Shown in pieces: positions 1 to 5,771 of a stretch of DNA of 10,590 nucleotides (position 1 is its first letter; every line of letters begins with the position of its first letter). Under the pieces are notes generated by a model. That model was not told the DNA's origin. It saw nothing but the letters and a program-made list of their open reading frames with translations, and made no database searches. This DNA comes from Pseudomonadota bacterium (lineage in GTDB: Bacteria > Pseudomonadota > Alphaproteobacteria > Acetobacterales > Acetobacteraceae): the NCBI GenBank assembly GCA_021807465.1, contig JAKBCX010000015.1:1-10590 (forward strand), read 5' to 3'. The translations under genes and the position numbers were made by a program.

Positions 1-284
1 AAGCGCGGCCCGCCAAGGCCCAGCTCCACCAGGTCACGCGCGCGCACTGGCATATCTGCGGCAATTTGCAGTTTTTGCGGCACATAGCCAACCGTCTCCG
101 GCCGTTCCACGCGCCCCGCCTGCTGGTGCTGGAAGCCAAGGATGGTGCGCAGCAAAGTGGTTTTGCCCGAGCCATTGCCACCGATAAGCCCGCAAAACGC
201 GCCCGGCACGAGGCTGAATGAGACATCGCGCAACACATCGCGCCCGCCAAGGCGCACGGTAAGGCCAGAGACGGTCAGGCTCAT
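1..284 (-). CDS. znuC: Zinc/manganese ABC transporter ATP-binding protein (ZnuC-like), 3' end cut by window
   Basis: Only the first ~94 residues are present; the gene runs off the left edge. It encodes the cytoplasmic ATPase that would power metal import by the binding protein encoded just upstream. Seen in the sequence: the N-terminal beta strands of an ABC ATPase (MSLTVSGLTVRLGGRDVL), a clean Walker A motif (GGNGSGKTT, about residues 38-46) and a Q-loop (VGYVPQK, about 70-76). Signature and Walker B motifs would lie outside the window. The ATG overlaps the stop of the binding-protein gene by four bases (ATGA, 281-284), which indicates translational coupling in one operon. A membrane permease gene (ZnuB) is expected further left. 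The metal-importer assignment comes from the neighbour and the Zur-like operator, since the ATPase fragment alone does not identify a substrate. Confidence 0.88.
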   Translation of the reverse strand, partial: MSLTVSGLTVRLGGRDVLRDVSFSLVPGAFCGLIGGNGSGKTTLLRTILGFQHQQAGRVERPETVGYVPQKLQIAADMPVRARDLVELGLGGPR

Positions 285-1150
285 TTCCTCGCCGCCAGGG
301 CCTTGGCCAGGGCCTGTGTGGTTTGCATCATCCAATTCTGGTAGGTGTGGGCATCGGGCGGCATCAGCTCATACACCCCCAGCACGGGCAAGGCGGCCTT
401 ATGCGCCGTGGCCAGAAAGCTGGCTGTAAGCGAGTCCGTGACCTGCTGGTTATAAACAAACACACGCACCTTGCCCGATGCCAGCAAAGCCTGCTGCGCG
501 CTTACATCCTGCGGCGCGGGGTCGGTGCCATTCATCACCGCCGCCTCCAGGCCAAACGGCGTGGCGATGGAAAGCCCTGCCGCCTGCAACAGATAATCCG
601 CCACTGGCTCGCTAACCGCCACCTTGGCGCCCGCGTAATGCGCCTTTATATCCGCCAGAGCCTTATCCCAAGGTGCGAGCGAGGCTTCGAATGCCTCCTC
701 ATTCTTCCAATACATGGCGGCGTGGTTGGGGTCTTTGGCCGCGTAGGCGGCGGCCACGGCGCGGGCCACCGCCGGCATGGTTGCGGGGTTGTACCAAAGA
801 TGCGGATTGGGCGTGGAATCAGGCAAATGCCGCACGGCCTGAGCCGAGATGACCGTGGCTTTGGTACAAGCGAGCAGCTTGTCCGCCCAGCTATCATACC
901 CCAGCCCATTGGCAACAATAACATCCGCCCCATGCAGCAGCCGGGCCACGTATGGGCTTAGCTCAAACTCATGCGGGTCGGCGTTGGGGTTGTCCTCGAT
1001 GGCGCGCACCTGCACGTAAGGGCCGCCAATTTGCGCCATAACGTTGGCGTACTGGCTTTCTAGCCCCACGGCATGCAGCACGATCTGGCTTTTGGCCTGC
1101 GCCGCACTGGCGGCAAGCGCCAGAAGCATACCGAAAAGCAAATGCCGCAT
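281..1150 (-). CDS. znuA: Periplasmic zinc/manganese-binding protein of ABC importer (ZnuA-like, cluster A-I)
   Basis: A 289-residue periplasmic solute-binding protein that would capture Zn2+ (or Mn2+) and deliver it to the membrane permease. It has a typical signal peptide ending near SAAQA (residues 1-19). Candidate metal ligands by family comparison are His60 (ADPHEFELSP), His117 (NPHLWYNP), Glu181 (VSEPVADYL) and Glu261 (VYELMPP, followed by YQNWM). The third ligand looks like the Glu of PsaA/MntC-type proteins, not the His of enterobacterial ZnuA, and there is no histidine-rich loop, so metal choice cannot be read from ligands alone. Zinc is favoured because a Zur-like dyad covers the promoter. 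The ATG has a purine-rich site GGAGCGG (1156-1162, minus strand) about 6-8 bases upstream. It is the first gene of an operon with the ATPase, with a 4-base stop/start overlap. Confidence 0.9.
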   Translation of the reverse strand: MRHLLFGMLLALAASAAQAKSQIVLHAVGLESQYANVMAQIGGPYVQVRAIEDNPNADPHEFELSPYVARLLHGADVIVANGLGYDSWADKLLACTKATVISAQAVRHLPDSTPNPHLWYNPATMPAVARAVAAAYAAKDPNHAAMYWKNEEAFEASLAPWDKALADIKAHYAGAKVAVSEPVADYLLQAAGLSIATPFGLEAAVMNGTDPAPQDVSAQQALLASGKVRVFVYNQQVTDSLTASFLATAHKAALPVLGVYELMPPDAHTYQNWMMQTTQALAKALAARK

Positions 1151-1155
1151 TAATA

Positions 1156-1164
1156 CCGCTCCGC
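1156..1164 (-). promoter_or_regulatory. Ribosome binding site of znuA
   Basis: On the minus strand this reads GCGGAGCGG, with GGAG about 8 bases before the ATG at 1150. It supports that start, which also begins a proper signal peptide. Confidence 0.5.
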
Positions 1165-1173
1165 TGTTACGGG

Positions 1174-1196
1174 GCGGTGTTATATTATATCATATC
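1174..1196 (-). promoter_or_regulatory. Candidate Zur operator overlapping the znuA -10 region
   Basis: The core at 1178-1192 (minus strand TGATATAATATAACA) is a 7-1-7 dyad with one mismatched pair. It resembles the proteobacterial Zur consensus core TGTTATANTATAACA, and the left flank (GATA) also fits the outer arm. A -10-like TATAAT (1184-1189) lies inside it, so a bound repressor would block the promoter. Predicted transcription start is near 1177, giving a leader of about 27 bases. No convincing -35 was found. The consensus is established knowledge; its use here is inference. Confidence 0.65.
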
Positions 1197-1211
1197 AGAA
1201 AAGCAACCGGG

Positions 1212-1850
1212 TCAGCCGCAAAGCTCCTGCAGCATGGCGCGGCTCGTAATTTCGATTCGCCGGGCCGCCAGAAGGCGTATGGCACGGAGTTTTTGCAACT
1301 GGGCCAAGGTGCGCGAGACAGTCTCGATGGTCAGGCCGAGATAATCGGCAATATCCTGCCGCGTCATGGGCAGCTCCAAAACGCCAGCTTGCTTGTGTAC
1401 TGAGATTTCCAGCAGAAAACCCGCCATGCGCTGGGCTGCGCCGCCACGGCCCAAAAGCTGGGCATGGGCCTGGGCGCGGGCCAGATGCTCCATCGCACAG
1501 CTATAGAGATATTGCACCTCCGGCTCCTCCGCGCCGCGGCGGCGGCAGGGAATAACCGTGCAATCCGTCACCGCCTCTGCCGTGAAGCGATAGGTGGCGC
1601 CGGGTTCGAAGCCGAACACATCACCGGGCTTATAGAAGGCATCGATATGGCGGCGGCCATCCTGGGAGAAGCGGCAGGTACGGACCAGGCCGCTGACGAC
1701 ACGGTAATAGCAAGTGGCATCGTCTCCCTCTTCGTACAACGTGCTGTCCTGGGAGAAATGCATGACCGGCTGGGCGCCAGGAAACGGAGCGAGCGGCACC
1801 CCCGCAACGGCTAAATTGCCTAAATGCACCTGACGATTTGCTGTGAGCAT
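1212..1850 (-). CDS. fixK: Crp/Fnr-family transcription regulator, FixK type
   Basis: A 212-residue transcription factor. Residues ~25-110 form a cyclic-nucleotide-binding-like beta barrel (SGLVRTCRFSQDGRRHI, FYKPGDVFGFE). Residues ~162-185 form the Crp-type helix-turn-helix (MTRQDIADYLGLTIETVSRT), whose recognition helix has the E176/S179/R180 pattern expected to read TTGAT half sites. The N-terminal cysteine cluster of oxygen-sensing FNR is absent, so the protein should not sense oxygen through an Fe-S cluster. This fits FixK, which is controlled by FixLJ instead. The start is placed at the ATG at 1850 because AGGGGA lies seven bases upstream; a TTG eight codons earlier (1874) lies upstream of that site. 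It is the last gene of the fix cluster. Typical FixK targets are high-affinity oxidases and micro-oxic genes; none are in this window. Confidence 0.9.
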   Translation of the reverse strand: MLTANRQVHLGNLAVAGVPLAPFPGAQPVMHFSQDSTLYEEGDDATCYYRVVSGLVRTCRFSQDGRRHIDAFYKPGDVFGFEPGATYRFTAEAVTDCTVIPCRRRGAEEPEVQYLYSCAMEHLARAQAHAQLLGRGGAAQRMAGFLLEISVHKQAGVLELPMTRQDIADYLGLTIETVSRTLAQLQKLRAIRLLAARRIEITSRAMLQELCG

Positions 1851-1879
1851 CTTCACTTCCCCTGTCGATGACAATGCCA

Positions 1880-1938
1880 GTGCTACTGGTTGGGGGAAGG
1901 ACGCGCTATCCGTTTTGTTCCTACGTGGTTTCCCGTAG
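1880..1938 (-). promoter_or_regulatory. Candidate FixJ-dependent fixK promoter
   Basis: An inverted repeat CTACG-N8-CGTAG (1921-1925 and 1934-1938) overlaps the last codons of the upstream receiver gene. On the minus strand its downstream half reads CCACGTAG, close to the GTAMGTAG-like motif I recall for FixJ sites. A weak -10 (TAGCAC, 1880-1885) would place transcription start near 1871 and the dyad centre near -58. This is close to the position of the FixJ site upstream of S. meliloti fixK as I remember it. The dyad is seen directly; FixJ binding is inference. Confidence 0.45.
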
Positions 1939-2298
1939 AAGCCCGGTCACGGCCTCAACCAGCGCGCCATCCATTATGGGCTTTTCCAGCAAAAGCCATA
2001 TATCGGCCTCGGCCGCGCGCGCCCGGATGGCCGGAGTGGCAACGCTGGTGAGCATGATCGAAGGCGTTGAAAGATTCATGGCCCGCACCCGGCGCACAAT
2101 CTCGAACCCATCCAGCCCAGGGAGGTGGCACGCCAGCACCAGACAGGCGGAATCAGGCAGCTTGGCATCAGCCAAAAGCGAGTCTCCACTGCTATGCAGT
2201 CTCACATTCAGCCCTTCCAGCCGCAGCGCGAAACCGAATGCGTCAAGCATCGCCTCGTCGTCATTCACCACCATTACTAGCGGTCCGTTATTGGCCAT
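1921..2298 (-). CDS. fixT: FixT-like single-domain receiver lacking the phospho-acceptor Asp
   Basis: A 125-residue stand-alone receiver domain with no output domain. The acidic pocket (VVNDDEAM, residues 10-17), the conserved Thr84 (IMLTS) and Lys106 (LLEKP) are present. However, the phospho-acceptor position in LVLACHLPGLDG is Ala56 (codon GCG), not Asp, so normal phosphorylation is not expected. Its place between fixJ and fixK, the degenerate receiver fold and a FixK-like box upstream all resemble FixT. In S. meliloti and Caulobacter, FixT is a FixK-dependent receiver-like inhibitor of FixL. Two cysteines lie beside the altered site (Cys52 and Cys57, followed by His58). The start at 2298 was chosen because GGAGGGG lies six bases upstream, and because the 41 residues that an earlier start would add do not resemble a receiver. 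The fixT symbol is provisional: the fold is certain, the antikinase role is inferred. Confidence 0.85.
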   Translation of the reverse strand: MANNGPLVMVVNDDEAMLDAFGFALRLEGLNVRLHSSGDSLLADAKLPDSACLVLACHLPGLDGFEIVRRVRAMNLSTPSIMLTSVATPAIRARAAEADIWLLLEKPIMDGALVEAVTGLLRETT

Positions 2299-2329
2299 GC
2301 TTAGCCCCTCCACTCCCTCAAAGAGCGGG

Positions 2330-2369
2330 CTTAGCAGGAAAGGGGCTGGCGAGATTTGATCTAGGACAA
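2330..2369 (-). promoter_or_regulatory. Candidate FixK/FNR-type class II promoter of the receiver gene
   Basis: The 14-bp element at 2356-2369 reads TTGTC-CTAG-ATCAA on the minus strand: one perfect half site and one partial half of the FixK/FNR consensus TTGAT-N4-ATCAA. A weak -10 (GCTAAG, 2330-2335) lies 30 bases from its centre. That puts the box at about -41.5, the class II activator position, with transcription start near 2321 and a leader of about 23 bases before the ATG at 2298. Box and spacing are seen; regulation by FixK is inferred. Confidence 0.55.
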
Positions 2370-2455
2370 ATCCTGCACTGCGCGTTTGAGAATTTACGCT
2401 CCCTGACAGCGCAAATAACACTCCTTACACAAGCTCAGCGTGTGCCGGACGTCTC

Positions 2456-3070
2456 TCAAACACCCGGCGCGCGGCTGAGCAGAACCATGCGGACCAGCTC
2501 CGGCAGGCTGGATGCCCCCATCTTCGCCATAAGGTTGGCGCGGTGCACCTCCACGGTACGGGCGCTGATTTTAAGGTCATAGGCAATGCTTTTATTTGGC
2601 AGCCCGGCGATCAGCCCATCCAGCACTTCGCGCTCACGCGGCGTAAGGGCTTGCAGCTTGCTTTGCACCGCGCTCACCGCGCCGTTCTGTTCCGTATCGC
2701 GGGAAAAACGCTCGCAGGCCGCCTGGATGGCATCGAGAATCGTGGTGTCCGAAAATGGTTTCTCGATAAAATCGACAGCGCCTGCCTTCATTGCTTCCAC
2801 CGCCAGCTGCACATCGCCATGCCCGGTCATGACAATAACAGGCAGGGCGATACGCCGCGCCGCCAGCTCGCGCTGCAGCTCCAGCCCGCTCATGCCGGGC
2901 ATGCGCACATCAGTCAGCACACAGCCAGGCTGAAGGGCGGCGAGGGAGTCGAGAAAACTGGCGGCGGACTCGTAAAGCCGCACCGCCCGCCCCGAGGACG
3001 CCAGCAGAAAGGCAAGCGATTGCCGCACGGCTTCGTCGTCATCGATAACATGCACAACAGGATCAGCCAT
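2456..3070 (-). CDS. fixJ: FixJ response regulator (receiver plus LuxR-type HTH)
   Basis: A 204-residue transcription activator, the usual FixJ length, phosphorylated by FixL under low oxygen. The receiver has the acidic pocket IDDDEA (residues 9-14), phospho-acceptor Asp54 ([11 protein letters not shown]), Thr82 and Lys104, the same positions as in S. meliloti FixJ. The C-terminal domain begins at LTPREREVL (142-150) with a LuxR/NarL-type helix-turn-helix at about 158-185 ([19 protein letters not shown]). The open frame extends 69 codons further upstream, but those lie inside fixL and do not resemble a receiver. The ATG at 3070 is preceded by GGAGG six bases upstream and overlaps the fixL stop by eight bases, indicating a coupled fixLJ operon. 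The expected main target is fixK. Confidence 0.95.
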   Translation of the reverse strand: MADPVVHVIDDDEAVRQSLAFLLASSGRAVRLYESAASFLDSLAALQPGCVLTDVRMPGMSGLELQRELAARRIALPVIVMTGHGDVQLAVEAMKAGAVDFIEKPFSDTTILDAIQAACERFSRDTEQNGAVSAVQSKLQALTPREREVLDGLIAGLPNKSIAYDLKISARTVEVHRANLMAKMGASSLPELVRMVLLSRAPGV

Positions 3071-4229
3071 GGCCCGCCTCCGCCGCGCGTAAAGTGAAAG
3101 AAAAAATGGTACCCCCTTCGCGGTTTGGCTCTGCCCAGAGCTTGCCACCATGTGCCTCGATAATGGTGCGCGAGACGGACAGCCCCACCCCCATGCCATG
3201 CACCTTGGAGCTAACGAAGGGGCGGAAGAGCTGGCCGAGAATTTCAGGCGCGATGCCGCTGCCAGTGTCGGTAACACTTACCCGTACCTGCCCGCCCGGC
3301 CCATGCCCCGTGGTAATGGTCAGCTCGCGCCGCTCGCTCCCGGCCATGGCCTCCAGCGCATTACGGATAAGGTTGAGCAGCACCTGTTGCACCTGCACCT
3401 TATCGGCAATGACCAGCGGACAATTTGGATCAAACTCAAACGCCACGCGCACCGCGCTCTCACGCGCGCCTATAAGCGCCAGGGCGCTGGCTTCCTCAAC
3501 CAGCTTGGCGAGACTCTCGGGCCGCCGCTCGGTCTCGCCCCTGGCAACAAACTCGCGCAAATGCCGGATGATCTGCCCCGCGCGCATGGCCTGTTCGGTG
3601 GCGCGCTCCACCCCATCGCGCAGCATGGCCGAGTCGGCCTGCATACCGCGCTCAAGCAACCGCCGGCAGCCGTTAAGGTAAGTGGCAACGGCGGTAAGCG
3701 GCTGGTTGAGCTCATGCGCCAGGGTGGAAGCCATCTCGCCCATCGCCGTAAAACGCGACATATGGGCCAGCTCCATCTGTAGCTCGTGCAGGCGGGCTTG
3801 GGTTTCCTGGCGCTCGGTCAGGTCACGCACAAAGCCGGTAAAGGCGCGGCGGGCGGAGTGGCGGGTCTCGCCGATATACAGCTCCATGGGGAAGGTGGAA
3901 CCATCGCGGCGCAGGCCAATAACAACGCGCGACGAGCCGATAATGCGCTTCTCGCCCGTGGCAAGGTAACGGGCCAGGTAAGAATCGTGCTGCTCGCGAT
4001 AGGGCGATGGCATGAGGAGGCTGACATTGTGCCCCTTCACCTCGGCGGCCTCGTACCCGAACAGCCTTTCCGCCGCGTTGCTGAATGATTCGATGATGCC
4101 CTGCGCGTCGATCACGACCATCGCATCCGGCACAGTGTCCAGAATGGATTGCAAATGCGCCTCGCGCTCCGCCAGCGCAACCCAGGCAGCACTATCATGC
4201 GCGGCGTTTATCTCGCTGTCGTTCCGCAT
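3063..4229 (-). CDS. fixL: FixL oxygen-sensing haem PAS histidine kinase
   Basis: A 388-residue soluble sensor kinase with one PAS domain (about 24-140) and a kinase core (about 155-385); no membrane segments are seen. Haem-sensor features are present: the proximal histidine His81 in PYREQHDSY and Arg101 in IIGSSRVV, 20 residues apart, the same spacing as His200/Arg220 of Bradyrhizobium FixL. The PAS ends with the typical [11 protein letters not shown]. The kinase has the phosphorylated His172 (LAHELNQP), N box Asn290 ([10 protein letters not shown]), G1 box DTGSGI at 321-326 and G2 box GMGVG at 345-349. When oxygen leaves the haem, the kinase would phosphorylate FixJ. The ribosome site is weak (GGGG two bases before ATG). 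A -10-like GATAAT lies about 20 bases upstream without a clear -35. It is the first gene of the fix cluster and overlaps fixJ by eight bases. Confidence 0.95.
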   Translation of the reverse strand: MRNDSEINAAHDSAAWVALAEREAHLQSILDTVPDAMVVIDAQGIIESFSNAAERLFGYEAAEVKGHNVSLLMPSPYREQHDSYLARYLATGEKRIIGSSRVVIGLRRDGSTFPMELYIGETRHSARRAFTGFVRDLTERQETQARLHELQMELAHMSRFTAMGEMASTLAHELNQPLTAVATYLNGCRRLLERGMQADSAMLRDGVERATEQAMRAGQIIRHLREFVARGETERRPESLAKLVEEASALALIGARESAVRVAFEFDPNCPLVIADKVQVQQVLLNLIRNALEAMAGSERRELTITTGHGPGGQVRVSVTDTGSGIAPEILGQLFRPFVSSKVHGMGVGLSVSRTIIEAHGGKLWAEPNREGGTIFSFTLRAAEAGHG

Positions 4230-4294
4230 TGCCCCACGCAGCTCTTATTATCAAACGCTTGTAACATGCGCTTTAGGCGCCCCGATTCCAAGGG

Positions 4295-4312
4295 GTAACC
4301 CGAAATTGTTAC
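4295..4312. repeat. Inverted repeat GTAAC-N8-GTTAC at the hisM stop
   Basis: Perfect five-base arms (4295-4299 and 4308-4312) surround eight bases and straddle the hisM stop codon, about 75 bases upstream of fixL. There is no U-tract, so it is a poor terminator. It could be an operator for fixL or chance. Confidence 0.3.
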
Positions 4313-5013
4313 GGATTAAGATAAGCGAGGAAGTGGCGCTCTGCCCTGCGGAAGGCGAAAATAAGGACAAAGGAGATACAGAGATAGAGCAAAGCCGCCA
4401 GGGTGAATGCGTCGAACGGGTCGTAAGTTGCTGAATAAGCGTCGTTTGCCACTTTCAGCAGGTCCGGCACCGTGGCGGTGAAAGCAAGCGTGGTGGCATG
4501 CAGCATGAGGATGACCTCGTTGCTGTAAACCGGCAGGGCGCGGCGCAGGGCAGAGGGAATGATGATGCGCCGGTACATGGTGACGCGCGACATGCCCATG
4601 GCAAGGGCAGCATCCACCTCGCCATGCGAGGTTTCACGGATAGCGCCAGCGAAAATCTCGGTGGTATAGGCGCCAGTGTTCAGCAGGAAGGACAGAACCG
4701 TGCAGTTAAGGGCCTGACGGAAGAAATCATTCAGCAGCACATGCTGATGCACGAAATTAAGCTGGTAGAGGCCGGAATAGATGAGCAAAAGCTGCACATA
4801 AAGCGGCGTGCCGCGGAAGATGAAGGTAAATAGCCAGACGGGGAAACGGATAACCGCACTGCGCGCATTACGGGCAATGGCCAGCGGCAGGGCCAGGCAG
4901 AAGCCCATGCCGCAGGACAGCACGAGCAGCCACAATGTCATGGCCACGCCGGAGATATGGTAGCCATCCCAGCACAGATAAGCGAGGCCGTATTGCTTGA
5001 TGATGTCGATCAT
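4309..5013 (-). CDS. hisM: Basic amino-acid ABC transporter permease, HisM type
   Basis: A 234-residue inner-membrane permease, one half of the heterodimeric channel for histidine/lysine/arginine/ornithine-type uptake. It has about five hydrophobic segments and the cytoplasmic EAA loop (HGEVDAALAMGMSRVTMYRR, about 130-149) that docks on the ATPase. The stretch ALPVYSNEVILMLHATTLAF and the following TATVPDLLKVA match enterobacterial HisM very closely, so this is the M subunit, not the Q subunit. The ATG overlaps the hisQ stop by four bases (5010-5013), so translation is probably coupled; no strong ribosome site is seen. In enterobacteria the ATPase gene hisP follows hisM; here the next gene is fixL, so the ATPase must be supplied from elsewhere. 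Exact substrate is inferred from similarity. Confidence 0.92.
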   Translation of the reverse strand: MIDIIKQYGLAYLCWDGYHISGVAMTLWLLVLSCGMGFCLALPLAIARNARSAVIRFPVWLFTFIFRGTPLYVQLLLIYSGLYQLNFVHQHVLLNDFFRQALNCTVLSFLLNTGAYTTEIFAGAIRETSHGEVDAALAMGMSRVTMYRRIIIPSALRRALPVYSNEVILMLHATTLAFTATVPDLLKVANDAYSATYDPFDAFTLAALLYLCISFVLIFAFRRAERHFLAYLNP

Positions 5014-5720
5014 AACACCGCCCGCCGCACGCCGATGGCGTATTTGCGCTCCAGCAGCATAAGCACGCCGTTGGAAATGATGGTAAGCACGAGATAAACG
5101 GCCCCCGCGAGGCAGATGAAGAAGAAGCTGCGATATGTCGCCTCGCCAGCCGCCTGAGCGGCCTTAATTACATCCGACAGGCCGATGATAGACACCAGCG
5201 CTGTGGCTTTGAGGATGACCTGCCAGTTATTGCCCAGGCCCGGCAGGGCATGGCGCATCATTTGTGGGAACAGAACGCGGCGGAAAACGAGGCCGGGGCG
5301 CATGCCGAAGGCACGCGCGGCTTCCAGCTGCCCCTTTGGCACGGCAAGGAAGGCGCCGCGGAAGGTCTCGGTGAAATAAGCCCCGTAGATGAAGCCGAGC
5401 GTGATGGTGCCGGAGGTGAACGGGTCTAGCTGAAGCCCAAAACTATAGGTGCTTTGCAGGCTATTCAGCCAGTCGGTAACATCGTTCACCCATATCTGGA
5501 GCGAGTAAAAGATGAGCAGCATCAGCACCAGATCGGGCACGCCGCGGATAATGGTGGTGTAGATTGTGGCCACACTCTTGAAGATGCGATTTTTGGATAG
5601 CTTGGCCGTGGCACCGAGCAAACCAAGCAGAAAAGAAACAAGAAGGGAGAGGAGCGAAAGCTCGATCGTCGTGACCGTACCCGACAATAATTGCGGCCCA
5701 TAGCCTGCGAGATCGAACAT
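5010..5720 (-). CDS. hisQ: Basic amino-acid ABC transporter permease, HisQ type
   Basis: A 236-residue inner-membrane permease that pairs with HisM. The N-terminus (LLSGTVTTIELSLLSLLVSF) and TIIRGVPDLVLMLLIFY are typical of the HisQ/ArtQ family. The EAA loop (KGQLEAARAFGMRPGLVFRR, about 129-148) marks the ATPase-contact helix. C-terminal NNWQVILKATALVSIIGLSD is the family signature near the last membrane helices. A strong ribosome site AAGGAGG lies four bases before the ATG at 5720. It follows hisJ after a 51-base gap containing a strong hairpin, and its stop overlaps hisM by four bases. Substrate is probably lysine/arginine/ornithine or histidine, judged from the adjacent binding protein. 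Confidence 0.92.
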   Translation of the reverse strand: MFDLAGYGPQLLSGTVTTIELSLLSLLVSFLLGLLGATAKLSKNRIFKSVATIYTTIIRGVPDLVLMLLIFYSLQIWVNDVTDWLNSLQSTYSFGLQLDPFTSGTITLGFIYGAYFTETFRGAFLAVPKGQLEAARAFGMRPGLVFRRVLFPQMMRHALPGLGNNWQVILKATALVSIIGLSDVIKAAQAAGEATYRSFFFICLAGAVYLVLTIISNGVLMLLERKYAIGVRRAVL

Positions 5721-5738
5721 GGCGCCTCCTTAAAGACC

Positions 5739-5764
5739 GCCGGCCCCGCGGAAACGGGGCCGGC
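5739..5764 (-). repeat. Strong intercistronic hairpin between hisJ and hisQ
   Basis: A perfect 10-base GC-only stem (arms GCCGGCCCCG 5739-5748 and CGGGGCCGGC 5755-5764) closes a six-base loop. On the minus-strand transcript it lies just after the hisJ stop and before the hisQ ribosome site. There is no U-tract, so it more likely protects the hisJ message end or partly attenuates than fully terminates. Enterobacteria have a REP hairpin between the same two genes. Confidence 0.75.
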
Positions 5765-5771
5765 GCGGGGA

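Noticed and set aside
323..961. Plus-strand open frame of 212 codons opposite znuA
   Set aside because: The minus-strand frame has a signal peptide and metal ligands; this one has an Arg/His-rich composition typical of antisense frames.
1851..1874. TTG start for fixK eight codons upstream
   Set aside because: The good ribosome site AGGGGA lies between the TTG and the ATG at 1850, so it serves the ATG.
2299..2421. Extra 41 N-terminal residues on the FixT-like receiver
   Set aside because: They precede the receiver fold and span the FixK-like box; the ATG at 2298 has a strong GGAGGGG site.
2430..2455. Weak ACAC/GTGT hairpin after fixJ
   Set aside because: Four-base stem and no T-run; not supported as a terminator.
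3071..3277. N-terminal extension of fixJ by 69 codons
   Set aside because: It lies within fixL, does not resemble a receiver, and the ATG at 3070 has a strong GGAGG site and gives the standard FixJ length.
4262..4308. Possible terminator after hisM (CCCC/GGGG pairing near 4282-4295)
   Set aside because: Stem of only four bases with an eight-base loop and no T-run on the minus-strand transcript.
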